Shown here: positions 7,325-17,178 of the stretch, piece by piece
Position numbering within the stretch: the first letter of the stretch is position 1
How the letters are laid out: every line of letters begins with the position of its first letter
Origin: Amaricoccus macauensis_A
GTDB lineage: Bacteria > Pseudomonadota > Alphaproteobacteria > Rhodobacterales > Rhodobacteraceae
Direction of reading: 5' to 3'
NCBI RefSeq assembly: GCF_049800915.1
Contig: NZ_JBNAFY010000006.1
Span: 186,001 to 250,000, forward strand
Length of the DNA: 64,000 nucleotides
Program-made: the position numbers and the translations under genes
The notes under the pieces: model-generated
What the model was told of the DNA's origin: nothing
Databases searched by the model: none
The model's input: only the letters and a program-made list of their open reading frames with translations

Positions 7325-8735
7325 CAGGCGCCTCCTGCAGCTTTGCCTCGCGGGGATTGCGGCGATCACGCTCTGGCGGATTGCGCTGCTGCCGTTTTCC
7401 ACGGCCGAGCTTTTCGTCGACGAAGCGCAATACTGGTTCTGGGGGCAGGAGCTTGACTGGGGATACTACTCGAAGCCGCCCCTGATCGGCTGGCTGTTGC
7501 GGCTTTCCACCACGATCGGGACCGATTCGCCCTTCTGGATCCATGTCCCGCTCGCGATCATCCATGCCGGAACCGCGCTTCTGGTCATGGCAACGGGGCG
7601 GCAGCTGCTCGGTGCGCGGGTCGGGTCGCTGGCCGGACTCGCCTTCGCCACCCTGCCCGGTGTGGCGCTCGCGAGCCTCCTGGTTTCGACCGATACCCCC
7701 ATGCTCTTCTTCTTCGCGCTTGCGCTTCTGGCCTTCGTAAAGCTTGGCAAGAAACCCTCGACCGCATGGGCGGTTGCCATGGGTGCGGCGATCGGGCTGG
7801 GACTCATGTCGAAATATGCCATGATCTATTTCCCGGTGTCCGCCGCCCTTTGCGCGTTCCTGCTGCCGAGCGCGCGGATCTCCTGGCGCGATGCGGGCAT
7901 CGCGGCGGTGGTGGCGCTGATCGTGATTTCCCCGAACATCTGGTGGAACCTGAGCAACGATCTCACCACGTTGCAGCACACAGCCGACAATGCGGACTAC
8001 AGGGGGCTGCAACTCGAGTTCGGCAAGCTGCTCGAATTCTGGGGCGGACAGTTCGCGGTTTCCGGCCCGGTGCTGTTCGCGGCCTTCCTGGTTGCACTGC
8101 GCACGGCATCGCGGCGGCCCGAAACCGCGTTTCTTGCACTCATGGCCCTGCCCACGCTGGTGATTGTCAGTGTTCAGGCGGTTCTTTCCGGGGCGAATGC
8201 CAACTGGGCCGCTGCGGGCCATATCGCCGCCGTGCTTCTTGGCATGTCGCTGCTCGTGCGCTTCCCCGCCTGGTTGAAGGCTTCTTTTGCGGTGAACGGG
8301 GTGTTGTGCATCGCCCTGCCCGTTCTGGTCATTTTCGCGGACAGCCTGCGAATCGGCTCGGGCAACCTGCTGATGGACCGCTATATCGGCATGAGGGCCG
8401 TGAGCGAGCGCGCCGCGACGATAGCGGAGCGCGAGGGGCTCGACACGCTGGTCTCGGAAAACCGGGCGATCCTTGCCGACTTCTTCTACACGCTGAAGGG
8501 GTCGGATCTCGCCCTCTACTCGGAGCCGCCCGAGGGGTTTCCGAAGCACCATTACGCGCAATCCCACCCCTTGCCGCGCGAAGGAGGCGAGGTCCTCTAC
8601 ATCAGCAAGAAGGCAAAGCCGCCCGCTCGCTGCGCCGAGGCCGAGCCCATCGAGACCTGGGAAGCGACGGAAGGATTCTTCGTCGGTACGCTTGGCGCCT
8701 TCCGGCTTCCGCGAAGCTGCTGGTTCGACGAATAG
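7299..8735 (+). CDS. PMT/ArnT-like membrane glycosyltransferase (GT39/GT83 type)
   Basis: The 478-residue polytopic protein has about ten membrane segments. The first periplasmic loop reads VDEAQYWFWGQELDWGYYSKPP, with the acidic residue and KPP motif typical of dolichyl-phosphate-mannose-type transferases (PMT_2). Such enzymes use a polyprenyl-phosphate sugar donor on the periplasmic side. Together with the upstream GT2 and LAB_N genes it forms a compact three-gene operon that plausibly makes a lipid-linked sugar and attaches it to lipid A or another envelope acceptor. The sugar and acceptor cannot be read from the sequence. An ArnT role is possible, but no aminoarabinose synthesis genes are present. 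Confidence 0.85.
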   Translation: MPKNDPQPDRRLLQLCLAGIAAITLWRIALLPFSTAELFVDEAQYWFWGQELDWGYYSKPPLIGWLLRLSTTIGTDSPFWIHVPLAIIHAGTALLVMATGRQLLGARVGSLAGLAFATLPGVALASLLVSTDTPMLFFFALALLAFVKLGKKPSTAWAVAMGAAIGLGLMSKYAMIYFPVSAALCAFLLPSARISWRDAGIAAVVALIVISPNIWWNLSNDLTTLQHTADNADYRGLQLEFGKLLEFWGGQFAVSGPVLFAAFLVALRTASRRPETAFLALMALPTLVIVSVQAVLSGANANWAAAGHIAAVLLGMSLLVRFPAWLKASFAVNGVLCIALPVLVIFADSLRIGSGNLLMDRYIGMRAVSERAATIAEREGLDTLVSENRAILADFFYTLKGSDLALYSEPPEGFPKHHYAQSHPLPREGGEVLYISKKAKPPARCAEAEPIETWEATEGFFVGTLGAFRLPRSCWFDE

Positions 8736-8779
8736 ACCGGGGCGGACAAGGTTAACCTTCCCAATATCTTGTGGCGCCG

Positions 8780-8795
8780 CGTTTCACGTGAAGCA
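8780..8795. other. Degenerate parS-like site
   Basis: CGTTTCACGTGAAGCA matches the 16-bp parS consensus TGTTTCACGTGAAACA at 14 of 16 positions and keeps the central TTTCACGTGAA. It lies in the 70-bp gap between the convergent GT39 and DUF779 genes, where a protein-binding site would be tolerated. It is about 54 kb from the perfect parS at mnmG. Whether ParB binds it is not known. Confidence 0.45.
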
Positions 8796-8805
8796 ATTGT
8801 GGCGG

Positions 8806-9225
8806 CTATCCGGCGCCATCGAGGTGTTCGAGTTCCTCATCGCGCAGGAGCCGCGAGCGGGTGAGGAATCGTTTCTCCCGGCCATTGTCGAGGCTGAACA
8901 TCCCGCCCCGCCCTGGCACCACGTCGAGTATGAGCTGGGTGTGCTTCCAGACCTCGAACTGCGGCCCGGAGATCCAGACCTTTGTCCCGTCGATCTCGCC
9001 GAGGCAGACGTCGGTGTCGCCGACCTGGAAGTCATTGACCGGGTAGCACATGGGTGATGAGCCGTCGCAGCAGCCACCGGACTGGTGAAACAGCACCTCG
9101 CCGTGATCGGCGCGGATCGCCGCCAGAAGTTGCCGTGCGGCCTGCGTCGCCGTCACGCGGGTGAACTCTTCCGTTCCCGCCAAGGGAGCGTCATCCGTGA
9201 CGCATGTGATGCCGGTTTCGGTCAT
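8806..9225 (-). CDS. DUF779 protein, aldehyde dehydrogenase partner
   Basis: The 139-residue protein has the DUF779 core: FHQSGGCCDGSSPMCYP (three cysteines, about residues 48-60), a GDTDVCLGE segment and WKHTQLILDVVPGRGGMFSLD. The family is nearly always encoded beside an NAD-dependent aldehyde dehydrogenase, as here, but its biochemical role is not established. The cysteine cluster suggests metal or redox chemistry; that is inference. It lies 117 bp downstream of the dehydrogenase on the same strand and is probably co-transcribed. Confidence 0.86.
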   Translation of the reverse strand: MTETGITCVTDDAPLAGTEEFTRVTATQAARQLLAAIRADHGEVLFHQSGGCCDGSSPMCYPVNDFQVGDTDVCLGEIDGTKVWISGPQFEVWKHTQLILDVVPGRGGMFSLDNGREKRFLTRSRLLRDEELEHLDGAG

Positions 9226-9342
9226 GGCGCGCTTTCCTTCAGTTCAGGTATCCGCGGATGGAGCGGGATCGGGCCTGCCATCCCGCATCAAAAGAGGGGC
9301 CCGCGACGCGGACCCCCTCAAGTTGCTCAGGTCGGGAGGAAA

Positions 9343-10884
<1,542 letters not shown>

Positions 10885-11315
10885 GCGTCCTCCCCTTGTG
10901 ACTGCGGCCATTTCCGACCGATGAAATTCACGACTGGCCGCCACGCCGGACCGGCATGAACGGACATGAGACATCCCTCCCCGCCGAGCATGGCGGGACG
11001 GAACCCATTCGGGTGCGGCCCCCGGGGTTATCGGCGGGCCGGAATTTTCGCTGGCGTCAGGCTGGCGACCGGGGCTTCAGAAACGAAAGCCCGAAGGCAG
11101 ATACGTTCCGGTTCGAAGCCACATCCAGAAAGCCTCCTTGCAACTCTTGAAACGATAAGCGTTTGCTGAGGACTTTATTGCACAGCACACGTCTGCGGTG
11201 CATCTGCACCATGGTCGTACTGCCAAGGGAGGAGATCGGGGCTCGGGCGCAGGTTTCGCCCCAAGCGCGGATTGGCCCGACAACGCACTGATTCAATTGC
11301 GAAATGATGGGAGCC
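10885..11315. other. 431-bp gap upstream of the aldehyde dehydrogenase
   Basis: No gene is visible in this stretch. It must hold the aldehyde dehydrogenase promoter. Two exact inverted repeats lie close together: AAACG-ATAAG-CGTTT at 11150-11164 and GGTGCA-TC-TGCACC at 11197-11210. Both are candidates for operators, though they are some 270-330 bp from the start codon. A GC-rich segment around 11013-11045 could form a terminator-like hairpin. No promoter hexamers could be fixed with confidence. Confidence 0.4.
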
Positions 11316-11579
11316 TCAGACGGGCTCGAGGTCCGTGACATGCCCGTCATGGGTTGCGGTGCAGTTCCACATGCCCCGACTGTCCTGCAGGGTGACGAGG
11401 CTGTCCTGATCGAAGCGGCGGGTTCTCACGAACGTAATCTCCTCTTCGAAGGCATGGGTATTCGCGAGCGCGTTGTAGCACGCGCGTTCGGCAGGACCGG
11501 ACGTGTGTGCTCGCCCATCACCTTCTGCACATGCGGCCAGAAAGAGCGCCGCACCTGCCATCCCAAACATCGGCTTCAT
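11316..11579 (-). CDS. Small predicted lipoprotein, function unknown
   Basis: The 87-residue product starts MKPMFGMAGAALFLAACAEG: a short signal peptide ending in a lipobox (LAAC), so the mature protein should be anchored by its cysteine in a membrane. The mature part is about 70 residues with two further cysteines (RACYN and WNCTA) that could form a disulphide. I do not recognise the family. It lies about 30 bp downstream of the DUF1491 gene on the same strand. Confidence 0.7.
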   Translation of the reverse strand: MKPMFGMAGAALFLAACAEGDGRAHTSGPAERACYNALANTHAFEEEITFVRTRRFDQDSLVTLQDSRGMWNCTATHDGHVTDLEPV

Positions 11580-11608
11580 GACCTCACCCTCCGATACCGA
11601 GGCAGAGC

Positions 11609-11941
11609 CTAGCCCGACAATCCCGGCTCGTCGAGAAGCGTGCGGCCTGCCCGATCCTCAACTTCGATCAGCCAGAGATCGGGGTCGAACCCGCGCTGGC
11701 GCGCGAGAGCGGCATCGACGTCGGGCTCGGCACCCTCCGCGAGGACGGTCCAGACGCGTTTGCCCTCCATGTCGAAGCTGCGGGCAAAGGCCTGCGCCCG
11801 GCCATCGAGCGTGTTGAGCTTCACGATCACCGCGCCGGCGGTTTCATCGCCGCGGCGCACCACGAAGGCCGGAATATCGGCGAAGCGGAGCCGGGCAAGG
11901 TAGGCCTGAACCCAGAATTCCGCGGTGAGCCGCGGCTCCAT
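11609..11941 (-). CDS. DUF1491 family protein
   Basis: The 110-residue protein (MEPRLTAEFWVQAYLARL...) matches DUF1491, an alphaproteobacterial family of unknown function that usually follows era. A longer open frame running back to 13294 in the same phase is only the shadow of era and rnc. The ATG overlaps the era stop by one base, so translation is probably coupled. In many Rhodobacterales recO follows here; in this window a small lipoprotein gene does instead. Confidence 0.85.
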   Translation of the reverse strand: MEPRLTAEFWVQAYLARLRFADIPAFVVRRGDETAGAVIVKLNTLDGRAQAFARSFDMEGKRVWTVLAEGAEPDVDAALARQRGFDPDLWLIEVEDRAGRTLLDEPGLSG

Positions 11942-12861
11942 CAGCTGTCGCCGTCCTTGAACTCCAGCCCCATCTCGGAATAGCGCTCGGCCTCTTCGAG
12001 CCAGCCCGGCCGGACCTTGACCTGCAGGAAGAGATGGACCTCGCGACCAAGGAACTCCTTGATGTCCGCCCGCGCCGCCTGCCCGACCGCCTTGATCGTC
12101 TCGCCCTTCGGACCCAGCGCGATCCCCTTGTGACCATCGCGGGCCACGTAGATGATCTGGTCGATGCGGACCGAGCCGTCCTTGCGCTCTTCCCAGGATT
12201 CGGTTTCGACCGTGAGCTGGTAGGGAAGCTCCTGATGCAGGCGCAGGGTGAGTTTCTCGCGGGTCATTTCGGCCGCGATCTGGCGCTGTGCCACATCCGC
12301 GATCTGATCCTCGGGATAGAGCCACGGCCCTTCGGGCACTGCCTCGCCGAGCCAGCGGCGCAGTCCGTCGACACCCTTGCCCCGCTCCGCGGAGATCATG
12401 AAGGTCGCGGCAAAATCGCGCAGCTCGTTCATTTCGGCGCTGAGGGCGAGCAGCTTCTCCGCCTTCACCCGGTCGATCTTGTTGATGGCAAGCGCCACCG
12501 TCCGGCCCTGGGGCATCTGATCGGCCAACCGCTCGAGGATCTCGCGGACACCATCGGTGATCCCGCGATGGGCCTCGATCAGGAGGACGACGACATCGGC
12601 ATCGAGCGCACCGCCCCAGGCGGCAGTGACCATCGCGCGGTCGAGCCTGCGGCGCGGCCGGAACAGGCCCGGAGTGTCGATGAAGACGAACTGCGCATTG
12701 CCCTCTGTCGCGATGCCGCGGATCCGGGTGCGCGTGGTCTGCACCTTGTGCGTGACGATCGAGACCTTCGCCCCGACCATCCGGTTCATGAGCGTGGACT
12801 TGCCCGCGTTCGGCTCCCCGATCAGGGCCACGAGACCGCACCGGCTCGGCTGAGTGTTCAA
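11941..12861 (-). CDS. era: GTPase Era (TTG start)
   Basis: Era is an essential GTPase that binds 16S rRNA and helps 30S maturation. The 306-residue product has G1 GEPNAGKS, the switch region VQTTRTR, G3 DTPGLF, G4 NKID and a C-terminal KH domain with the GxxG-type loop in ALGPKGETIKAVG. The start is a TTG that overlaps the rnc stop (TTGA, 12858-12861) behind a GGAGGAG, which keeps residues NTQPSRCGLVALIGEPN at the normal distance from G1. Translation must be coupled to rnc. Confidence 0.95.
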   Translation of the reverse strand: MNTQPSRCGLVALIGEPNAGKSTLMNRMVGAKVSIVTHKVQTTRTRIRGIATEGNAQFVFIDTPGLFRPRRRLDRAMVTAAWGGALDADVVVLLIEAHRGITDGVREILERLADQMPQGRTVALAINKIDRVKAEKLLALSAEMNELRDFAATFMISAERGKGVDGLRRWLGEAVPEGPWLYPEDQIADVAQRQIAAEMTREKLTLRLHQELPYQLTVETESWEERKDGSVRIDQIIYVARDGHKGIALGPKGETIKAVGQAARADIKEFLGREVHLFLQVKVRPGWLEEAERYSEMGLEFKDGDS

Positions 12862-13541
12862 GATTGCTCCTCCAGTCGCATGAGCAGGGCTTCGGCGGCC
12901 TGTTGCTGGGCGCCGCGTTTCGAGGCAGCCCGCCCTCGGGCACTCTCCCCGTTCTTGAGCCGCACCTCGACCGTGAAGATCGGTGCATGATCCGGACCGG
13001 ACCGTTCGAGATCGACATAGACAGGGGGTTGCTGTCCCCGCGCCTGCGCCCATTCCTGAAGCGTCGTCTTGGCATCGACAGTCTGTGCGTCCTTGGCCTT
13101 CGCGATCCGGTCGGCCCAATGTGCCAGGATGCAGGACCGCGCCGCCTCGAGACCGCCATCGAGATAGACTGCCGCGATGACGGCTTCCATGGCATCGCCC
13201 AGGATCGCCATCTTGCGCCGGCCACCCGAGAGCATTTCCGAGCGGCCCATGCGCAGAACCTCGCCAAGACCGATTTCCGTCGCCACTTCGGCACAGGTTT
13301 CCTTGCGCACGAGCGCGTTCAGGCGGGGCGCGAGCTTGCCCTCGTCCGCATCCTGGTCCTGTGCGAGCAGTTCCTCGGAAATCACCAGCCCGAGCACCCG
13401 GTCACCCAGGAATTCGAGGCGCTGGTTGTTGGGCCGCGTGCTCATCGACGGATGGGTCAGGGCCTCGATCAGCAGGGCAGGATCGGTAAAGCCATGCCCC
13501 AGCCGCTTGGCTGCGTCCGAAAGCGCCCGGCTGAGCTTCAA
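12858..13541 (-). CDS. rnc: Ribonuclease III (TTG start)
   Basis: RNase III cleaves double-stranded RNA in rRNA processing and antisense regulation. The 227-residue protein has the catalytic signature QRLEFLGDRVLGL, the second acidic site GDAMEAVIAAVYLD and a C-terminal double-stranded RNA-binding domain ending ASKRGAQQQAAEALL. The first Glu of the usual NERLEFLGD signature is Gln here; I believe this is common in Rhodobacterales. The TTG start overlaps the lepB stop (TTGA, 13538-13541) after GAGGA. This is the same arrangement as at the rnc-era junction. Confidence 0.95.
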   Translation of the reverse strand: MKLSRALSDAAKRLGHGFTDPALLIEALTHPSMSTRPNNQRLEFLGDRVLGLVISEELLAQDQDADEGKLAPRLNALVRKETCAEVATEIGLGEVLRMGRSEMLSGGRRKMAILGDAMEAVIAAVYLDGGLEAARSCILAHWADRIAKAKDAQTVDAKTTLQEWAQARGQQPPVYVDLERSGPDHAPIFTVEVRLKNGESARGRAASKRGAQQQAAEALLMRLEEQS

Positions 13542-14323
13542 TCGATCCTCGCGAAGAAGCGATCCGGCCGCCAGGTCCAGAAGGCCAGCATCGACGATCC
13601 GGCAGAGGAGAAGATCACGCGATCGGCGCGGCCCACGAGATTTTCGAAGGGCACGGTACCGACGCCGCCGGCACTGCGCGGAAAGCGCGAGTCCATGGAG
13701 TTGTCGCGATTGTCGCCCATGAAGAAGTATTCTCCTTCCGGCACGACGAAGACGGGCGTGTTGTCGCCAAAGCTCGGCTCGATGTCGAGCACGGCATGCT
13801 GAAGGCCCTCGGGCAGCGTCTCGATCGCTTCCTGCTTGATGCACTCGCCGCCGTCAGCGGCTGGGCGGTTTTCGCACCGGGGCATGGAACGCATCGGGCC
13901 CTGACGCTCGTAGGGTTCCACGAATACGCCATCGGGTTCCTGCGGCAGCGCTTCCCCGTTGATATAGAGGATCCCCTCCTTCATCTGAACGGTATCGCCC
14001 GGCAGGCCGACAAGCCGCTTGATGTAGTCCGACCCGTTGGCCGGGTGCTTGAAGACCACCACATCGCCGCGATCGGGTTCCGAGCCCAGGATGCGCCCCG
14101 AGAACGGGCAGATCGAGAACGGGCAGGAATGCTGCGAATAGCCGTAGGCCATCTTGTTGACGAAGAGGAAATCGCCGATCAGCAGCGTTGGCTTCATCGA
14201 GCCGGACGGGATCCAGAACGGCTGGAAGAACAGCGTGCGGATCACACCTGCGAGAAGAAGCGCGTAGACGATCGTCTTTATCAGTTCGACGATACCGCCC
14301 TTAGCTTTCGTTTTGGTCGCCAT
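13538..14323 (-). CDS. lepB: Signal peptidase I
   Basis: LepB cleaves signal peptides of exported proteins at the periplasmic face of the inner membrane. The 261-residue protein has one N-terminal membrane segment (about residues 10-32), the catalytic Ser in PSGSMKPTL, the catalytic Lys in DYIKRLVGLPGD and the box GDNRDNSMDSR. The ATG at 14323 is chosen; a TTG just before it is also in frame. It heads the translationally coupled series lepB-rnc-era-DUF1491 and follows acpS. Confidence 0.96.
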   Translation of the reverse strand: MATKTKAKGGIVELIKTIVYALLLAGVIRTLFFQPFWIPSGSMKPTLLIGDFLFVNKMAYGYSQHSCPFSICPFSGRILGSEPDRGDVVVFKHPANGSDYIKRLVGLPGDTVQMKEGILYINGEALPQEPDGVFVEPYERQGPMRSMPRCENRPAADGGECIKQEAIETLPEGLQHAVLDIEPSFGDNTPVFVVPEGEYFFMGDNRDNSMDSRFPRSAGGVGTVPFENLVGRADRVIFSSAGSSMLAFWTWRPDRFFARID

Positions 14324-14380
14324 CAACAGATTCCACGGGGCCCAGGCAGAAACGCCTTGTGACGGCTGGCCCTCAGCCTG

Positions 14381-14818
14381 TCAAGGCAGGCGCCGGGGCG
14401 GATGACGCGCTGGTGACTCCATGTCGGGCAGGGCTTCGATCACCACGAAGGCCTGCGCCCAGGGGTGGTCGTCGGTGAGCGTCACATGGACGAAGGCCTT
14501 GTGCCCGTCGGGTGTCAGTTCCTTCAGCCGTTCGGCCGCCCAGCCGGTGAGGCGCATGGTCGGCTGGCCCGTCTGGATATTCAGCACGCCCATGTCCTTC
14601 CAGGCAATTCCCATCCGGAGCCCTGTTCCAAGCGCCTTGGAACACGCCTCCTTTGCCGCCCATCGCTTGGCATAGGTCGCAACGCGCTGCGCCCGGCGCT
14701 CGGCCGTGGCCTTTTCGCGTTCGGTGAAGACGCGGTTGAGAAACCGGTCGCCGAAGCGCTCGATCGTTCCCTCGATCCGCTCGATATTGGCCAGGTCCGT
14801 CCCGATCCCGATGATCAT
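14381..14818 (-). CDS. acpS: Holo-[acyl-carrier-protein] synthase
   Basis: AcpS transfers the 4'-phosphopantetheine arm from CoA to apo-ACP, activating fatty acid synthesis. The 145-residue protein begins MIIGIGTDLANIERIE, with the Mg-binding Asp, and has the second motif RWAAKEACSKALGTG. Length is a little above the usual 120-135 because of a Pro/Arg-rich tail. It precedes lepB on the same strand; in related genomes it normally follows pdxJ, which is here 9 kb away in the other orientation. Confidence 0.95.
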   Translation of the reverse strand: MIIGIGTDLANIERIEGTIERFGDRFLNRVFTEREKATAERRAQRVATYAKRWAAKEACSKALGTGLRMGIAWKDMGVLNIQTGQPTMRLTGWAAERLKELTPDGHKAFVHVTLTDDHPWAQAFVVIEALPDMESPARHPPRRLP

Positions 14819-14886
14819 CCGCGCCGCGCTTCCATTCTAGCAAGGGGAGGTTTCGGATAGCACCCTCCCCCGCAGGCGGCCAGACC

Positions 14887-16371
14887 TCACCAGGATTTCA
14901 GCGCCCGGAGTTGCGGCGTCTTCTTGAACATGTGGGCATCCATGCGTGCGAGCAGGCCGTCGAGCATCCCGATGGTCTCCACCACCGCCGGTCCCTTGTT
15001 CAGCATCACGCATTCCGCCCGCGCCGCCATGGCCGCATCCGTCATCTCACCGCGCGAGGGGAGGCCCGTCTTCATCAGGTCCTCGAGCACCTGGGTCGCC
15101 CAGATCGCCGGCACGCTGGCGGCTTCGCAGATCCAGAGGAGCTCTTCCTGCATTTCCGCCACCCGGTCGAAGCCGAGTTCCGCCGCCAGATCGCCCCGCG
15201 CGATCATCACGCCGAACGGCCGCCGTCCGCCGACGCGGGCAATGAGGGCGGGCAGGTTGCGCACGGCTTCGGGAAGCTCGATCTTCGCCACGACGCCCAG
15301 GGGCGAGCCTTGCCGATCGTGGCGGGCGAGCACCTCCTCGAGGAGATCGATGTCATCGGCCCGGCTTACGAAGGAATAGCCGATCATGTCGGCGCATTCG
15401 ACCACCGTGGCGAGATCACCCTCGTCCTTGGCGGTCAGCGGTGACAGGCCAAGCTCGGTATCGGGGAGGTTCAACCCCTTCTCGGGCTTCAGCTTTGTTC
15501 CGCCGGTCTTGGCATGGGTCACACGCACGATCGCCTCGCCACCGACGACCGTTTCGACCACCCCTTCGAGCTTGCCGTCGTCATAGCGGATCCGATCGCC
15601 ATGGGAGAGCCGTGTCACAATCTCCGGCAGCGAGACCTGTGCGGAAAAGCGCGCCCGTTCGTCCACCCAAGGTTCGTCATCGGCCACCAGCCGCAGCGCC
15701 TCGCCGGGCAGGAGTTTGGCCTTCCCGGTCGAGCTTTTCACCGCGCCCGTGCGGATCTTGGGACCGGCGACATCCATGAAGATGGCGATCTCGCGCCCGA
15801 CCACCCTTGCCGCGGCACGGATATTGGCAACCATCGCCCGCCAGGTCATTGCATCGTCATGGGCGCAGTTGATCCGGGCCACGTTCATGCCCGCGCGGGC
15901 ACAGGCCAGAACCATCTCCGGGTCCGTGGCGGCGGTGCTCGGCATGGTGACCATGATGCGAGCGCGGCGATTGGCCGGGGGTATCCCAAAAAGCGCGTCC
16001 GTCGCCTGGTGGAGCGCGGCTTCGCCGGCAAAGAATGCCTGCTCCGACGGCGCGGGAACCGCCGAGACCTGCCCCGCCAGGGCCGAGATGTTCGCGATCA
16101 CCGCATCGAGCGTCGGGACCACGCGGCTTTCGAGCCGACCGAGGGACGAATAGCCGCGCCACATCAGTTCCCGTTGCAGCGGGCGGAGATCATGCTGACG
16201 AATGGCGAGATAGGCCGCGAGGTTGCGCAATTCCGGGGTTGCCTCGCCATCCGAAAGGCCGAAACGCTCAAGAATGCCGCGTGCCGTCACGGCGACATCC
16301 GCGCGAAATCCGATCATCCGCTCGAGGAGGTCCGCATGACCCGTGTCGAGAGGTAATTCGTTGCCCATCAT
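14887..16371 (-). CDS. Atypical pyruvate kinase-like protein with N-terminal extension
   Basis: Residues from about 135 on form a pyruvate kinase barrel: ARIMVTMPSTAA, GMNVARINCAHDD, MDVAGPKIRTG, LSPLTAKDEGDL, the catalytic Lys region AKIELPEAV, metal ligands in MIARGDLAAELGF and ATQVLEDLMKTGLPSRGEMTDAA. Core catalytic residues are therefore present, but several motifs diverge (NFSHG has become NCAHD). There are about 130 extra residues at the N-terminus, and the protein ends soon after the barrel, so the C-terminal allosteric domain of ordinary pyruvate kinases is missing. It may be an unregulated pyruvate kinase or an enzyme with another phospho-enol substrate. Two adjacent ATGs (16371, 16368) are possible starts. 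Confidence 0.8.
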   Translation of the reverse strand: MMGNELPLDTGHADLLERMIGFRADVAVTARGILERFGLSDGEATPELRNLAAYLAIRQHDLRPLQRELMWRGYSSLGRLESRVVPTLDAVIANISALAGQVSAVPAPSEQAFFAGEAALHQATDALFGIPPANRRARIMVTMPSTAATDPEMVLACARAGMNVARINCAHDDAMTWRAMVANIRAAARVVGREIAIFMDVAGPKIRTGAVKSSTGKAKLLPGEALRLVADDEPWVDERARFSAQVSLPEIVTRLSHGDRIRYDDGKLEGVVETVVGGEAIVRVTHAKTGGTKLKPEKGLNLPDTELGLSPLTAKDEGDLATVVECADMIGYSFVSRADDIDLLEEVLARHDRQGSPLGVVAKIELPEAVRNLPALIARVGGRRPFGVMIARGDLAAELGFDRVAEMQEELLWICEAASVPAIWATQVLEDLMKTGLPSRGEMTDAAMAARAECVMLNKGPAVVETIGMLDGLLARMDAHMFKKTPQLRALKSW

Positions 16372-16538
16372 GGCGATTCCATCCCCTGGCCAAACATGCG
16401 CCTGTTGACCGGCGCGCCATCCCTTTTCATAGCCCATGGCAGGTGCCCTGTGTGGGAACTTCTTGTGACCCCATGCTTTGCTTGCACTCGGGCGGCATTT
16501 CGGGCTCTAGGAGACATGACCACGTTCGGGAGGTTCCC

Positions 16539-17171
16539 ATGGACCTGCATCTCTGGCTCGCTTTTGTCGCCGCTTCCACGGTTCTCGTTATCATTCCGGG
16601 ACCGACCGTGCTTCTCGTGCTCAGCTACGCGCTGTCCAAGGGGCGCCGGGTGGCACTGGCCACCGCCGCGGGTGTCGCGGTTGGCGATTTCGTGGCGATG
16701 ACGGCTTCGGTCGCAGGGCTCGGGGCGCTCGTGCTGGCTTCCGCCACGCTTTTCACGGTGCTGAAATGGATCGGTGCGGCCTATCTCGTCTGGCTGGGGG
16801 TGCGGCTCTTTAGGAGCGCCAAGAATGCCGAGAGCGTGGTCCTTCCCGGCCAGGAAACAGGTGGTGCCGGGCGCGACGTGTTCTGGCATGCGGCCGCGGT
16901 GACCGCGCTCAACCCGAAGTCCATTGCCTTCTTCATCGCCTTCGTGCCGCAGTTCGTGCGGCCCGAGGCCCCGCTTGTGCCGCAGTTCGCGGTTCTGATC
17001 GCCACCTTCGTTGCGCTCGGTGCGGGAAATGCGCTGGCCTATGCGCTGCTTGCCGATCGGCTGCGCGCCCGGATCACCCGCCCGCGGGTCATCACCGGCC
17101 TCACCCGGACGGGTGGCGGCACACTGGTCGCGATGGGGCTCGCCACCGCCGCGATGCAGCGCACCGCCTGA
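16539..17171 (+). CDS. LysE/RhtB-family exporter
   Basis: This 210-residue inner-membrane protein has about six hydrophobic helices. It shows the family start (WLAFVAASTVLVIIPGPTVLLV) with the conserved PGP motif and a second block, TALNPKSIAFFIAFVPQF. Members export amino acids or their analogues, but the substrate here is unknown. The ATG at 16539 follows GGGAGG; the open frame continues far upstream without meaning. The next gene starts 7 bp after its stop, so the two are probably one transcript. Confidence 0.9.
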   Translation: MDLHLWLAFVAASTVLVIIPGPTVLLVLSYALSKGRRVALATAAGVAVGDFVAMTASVAGLGALVLASATLFTVLKWIGAAYLVWLGVRLFRSAKNAESVVLPGQETGGAGRDVFWHAAAVTALNPKSIAFFIAFVPQFVRPEAPLVPQFAVLIATFVALGAGNALAYALLADRLRARITRPRVITGLTRTGGGTLVAMGLATAAMQRTA

Positions 17172-17178
17172 GGCTCGA

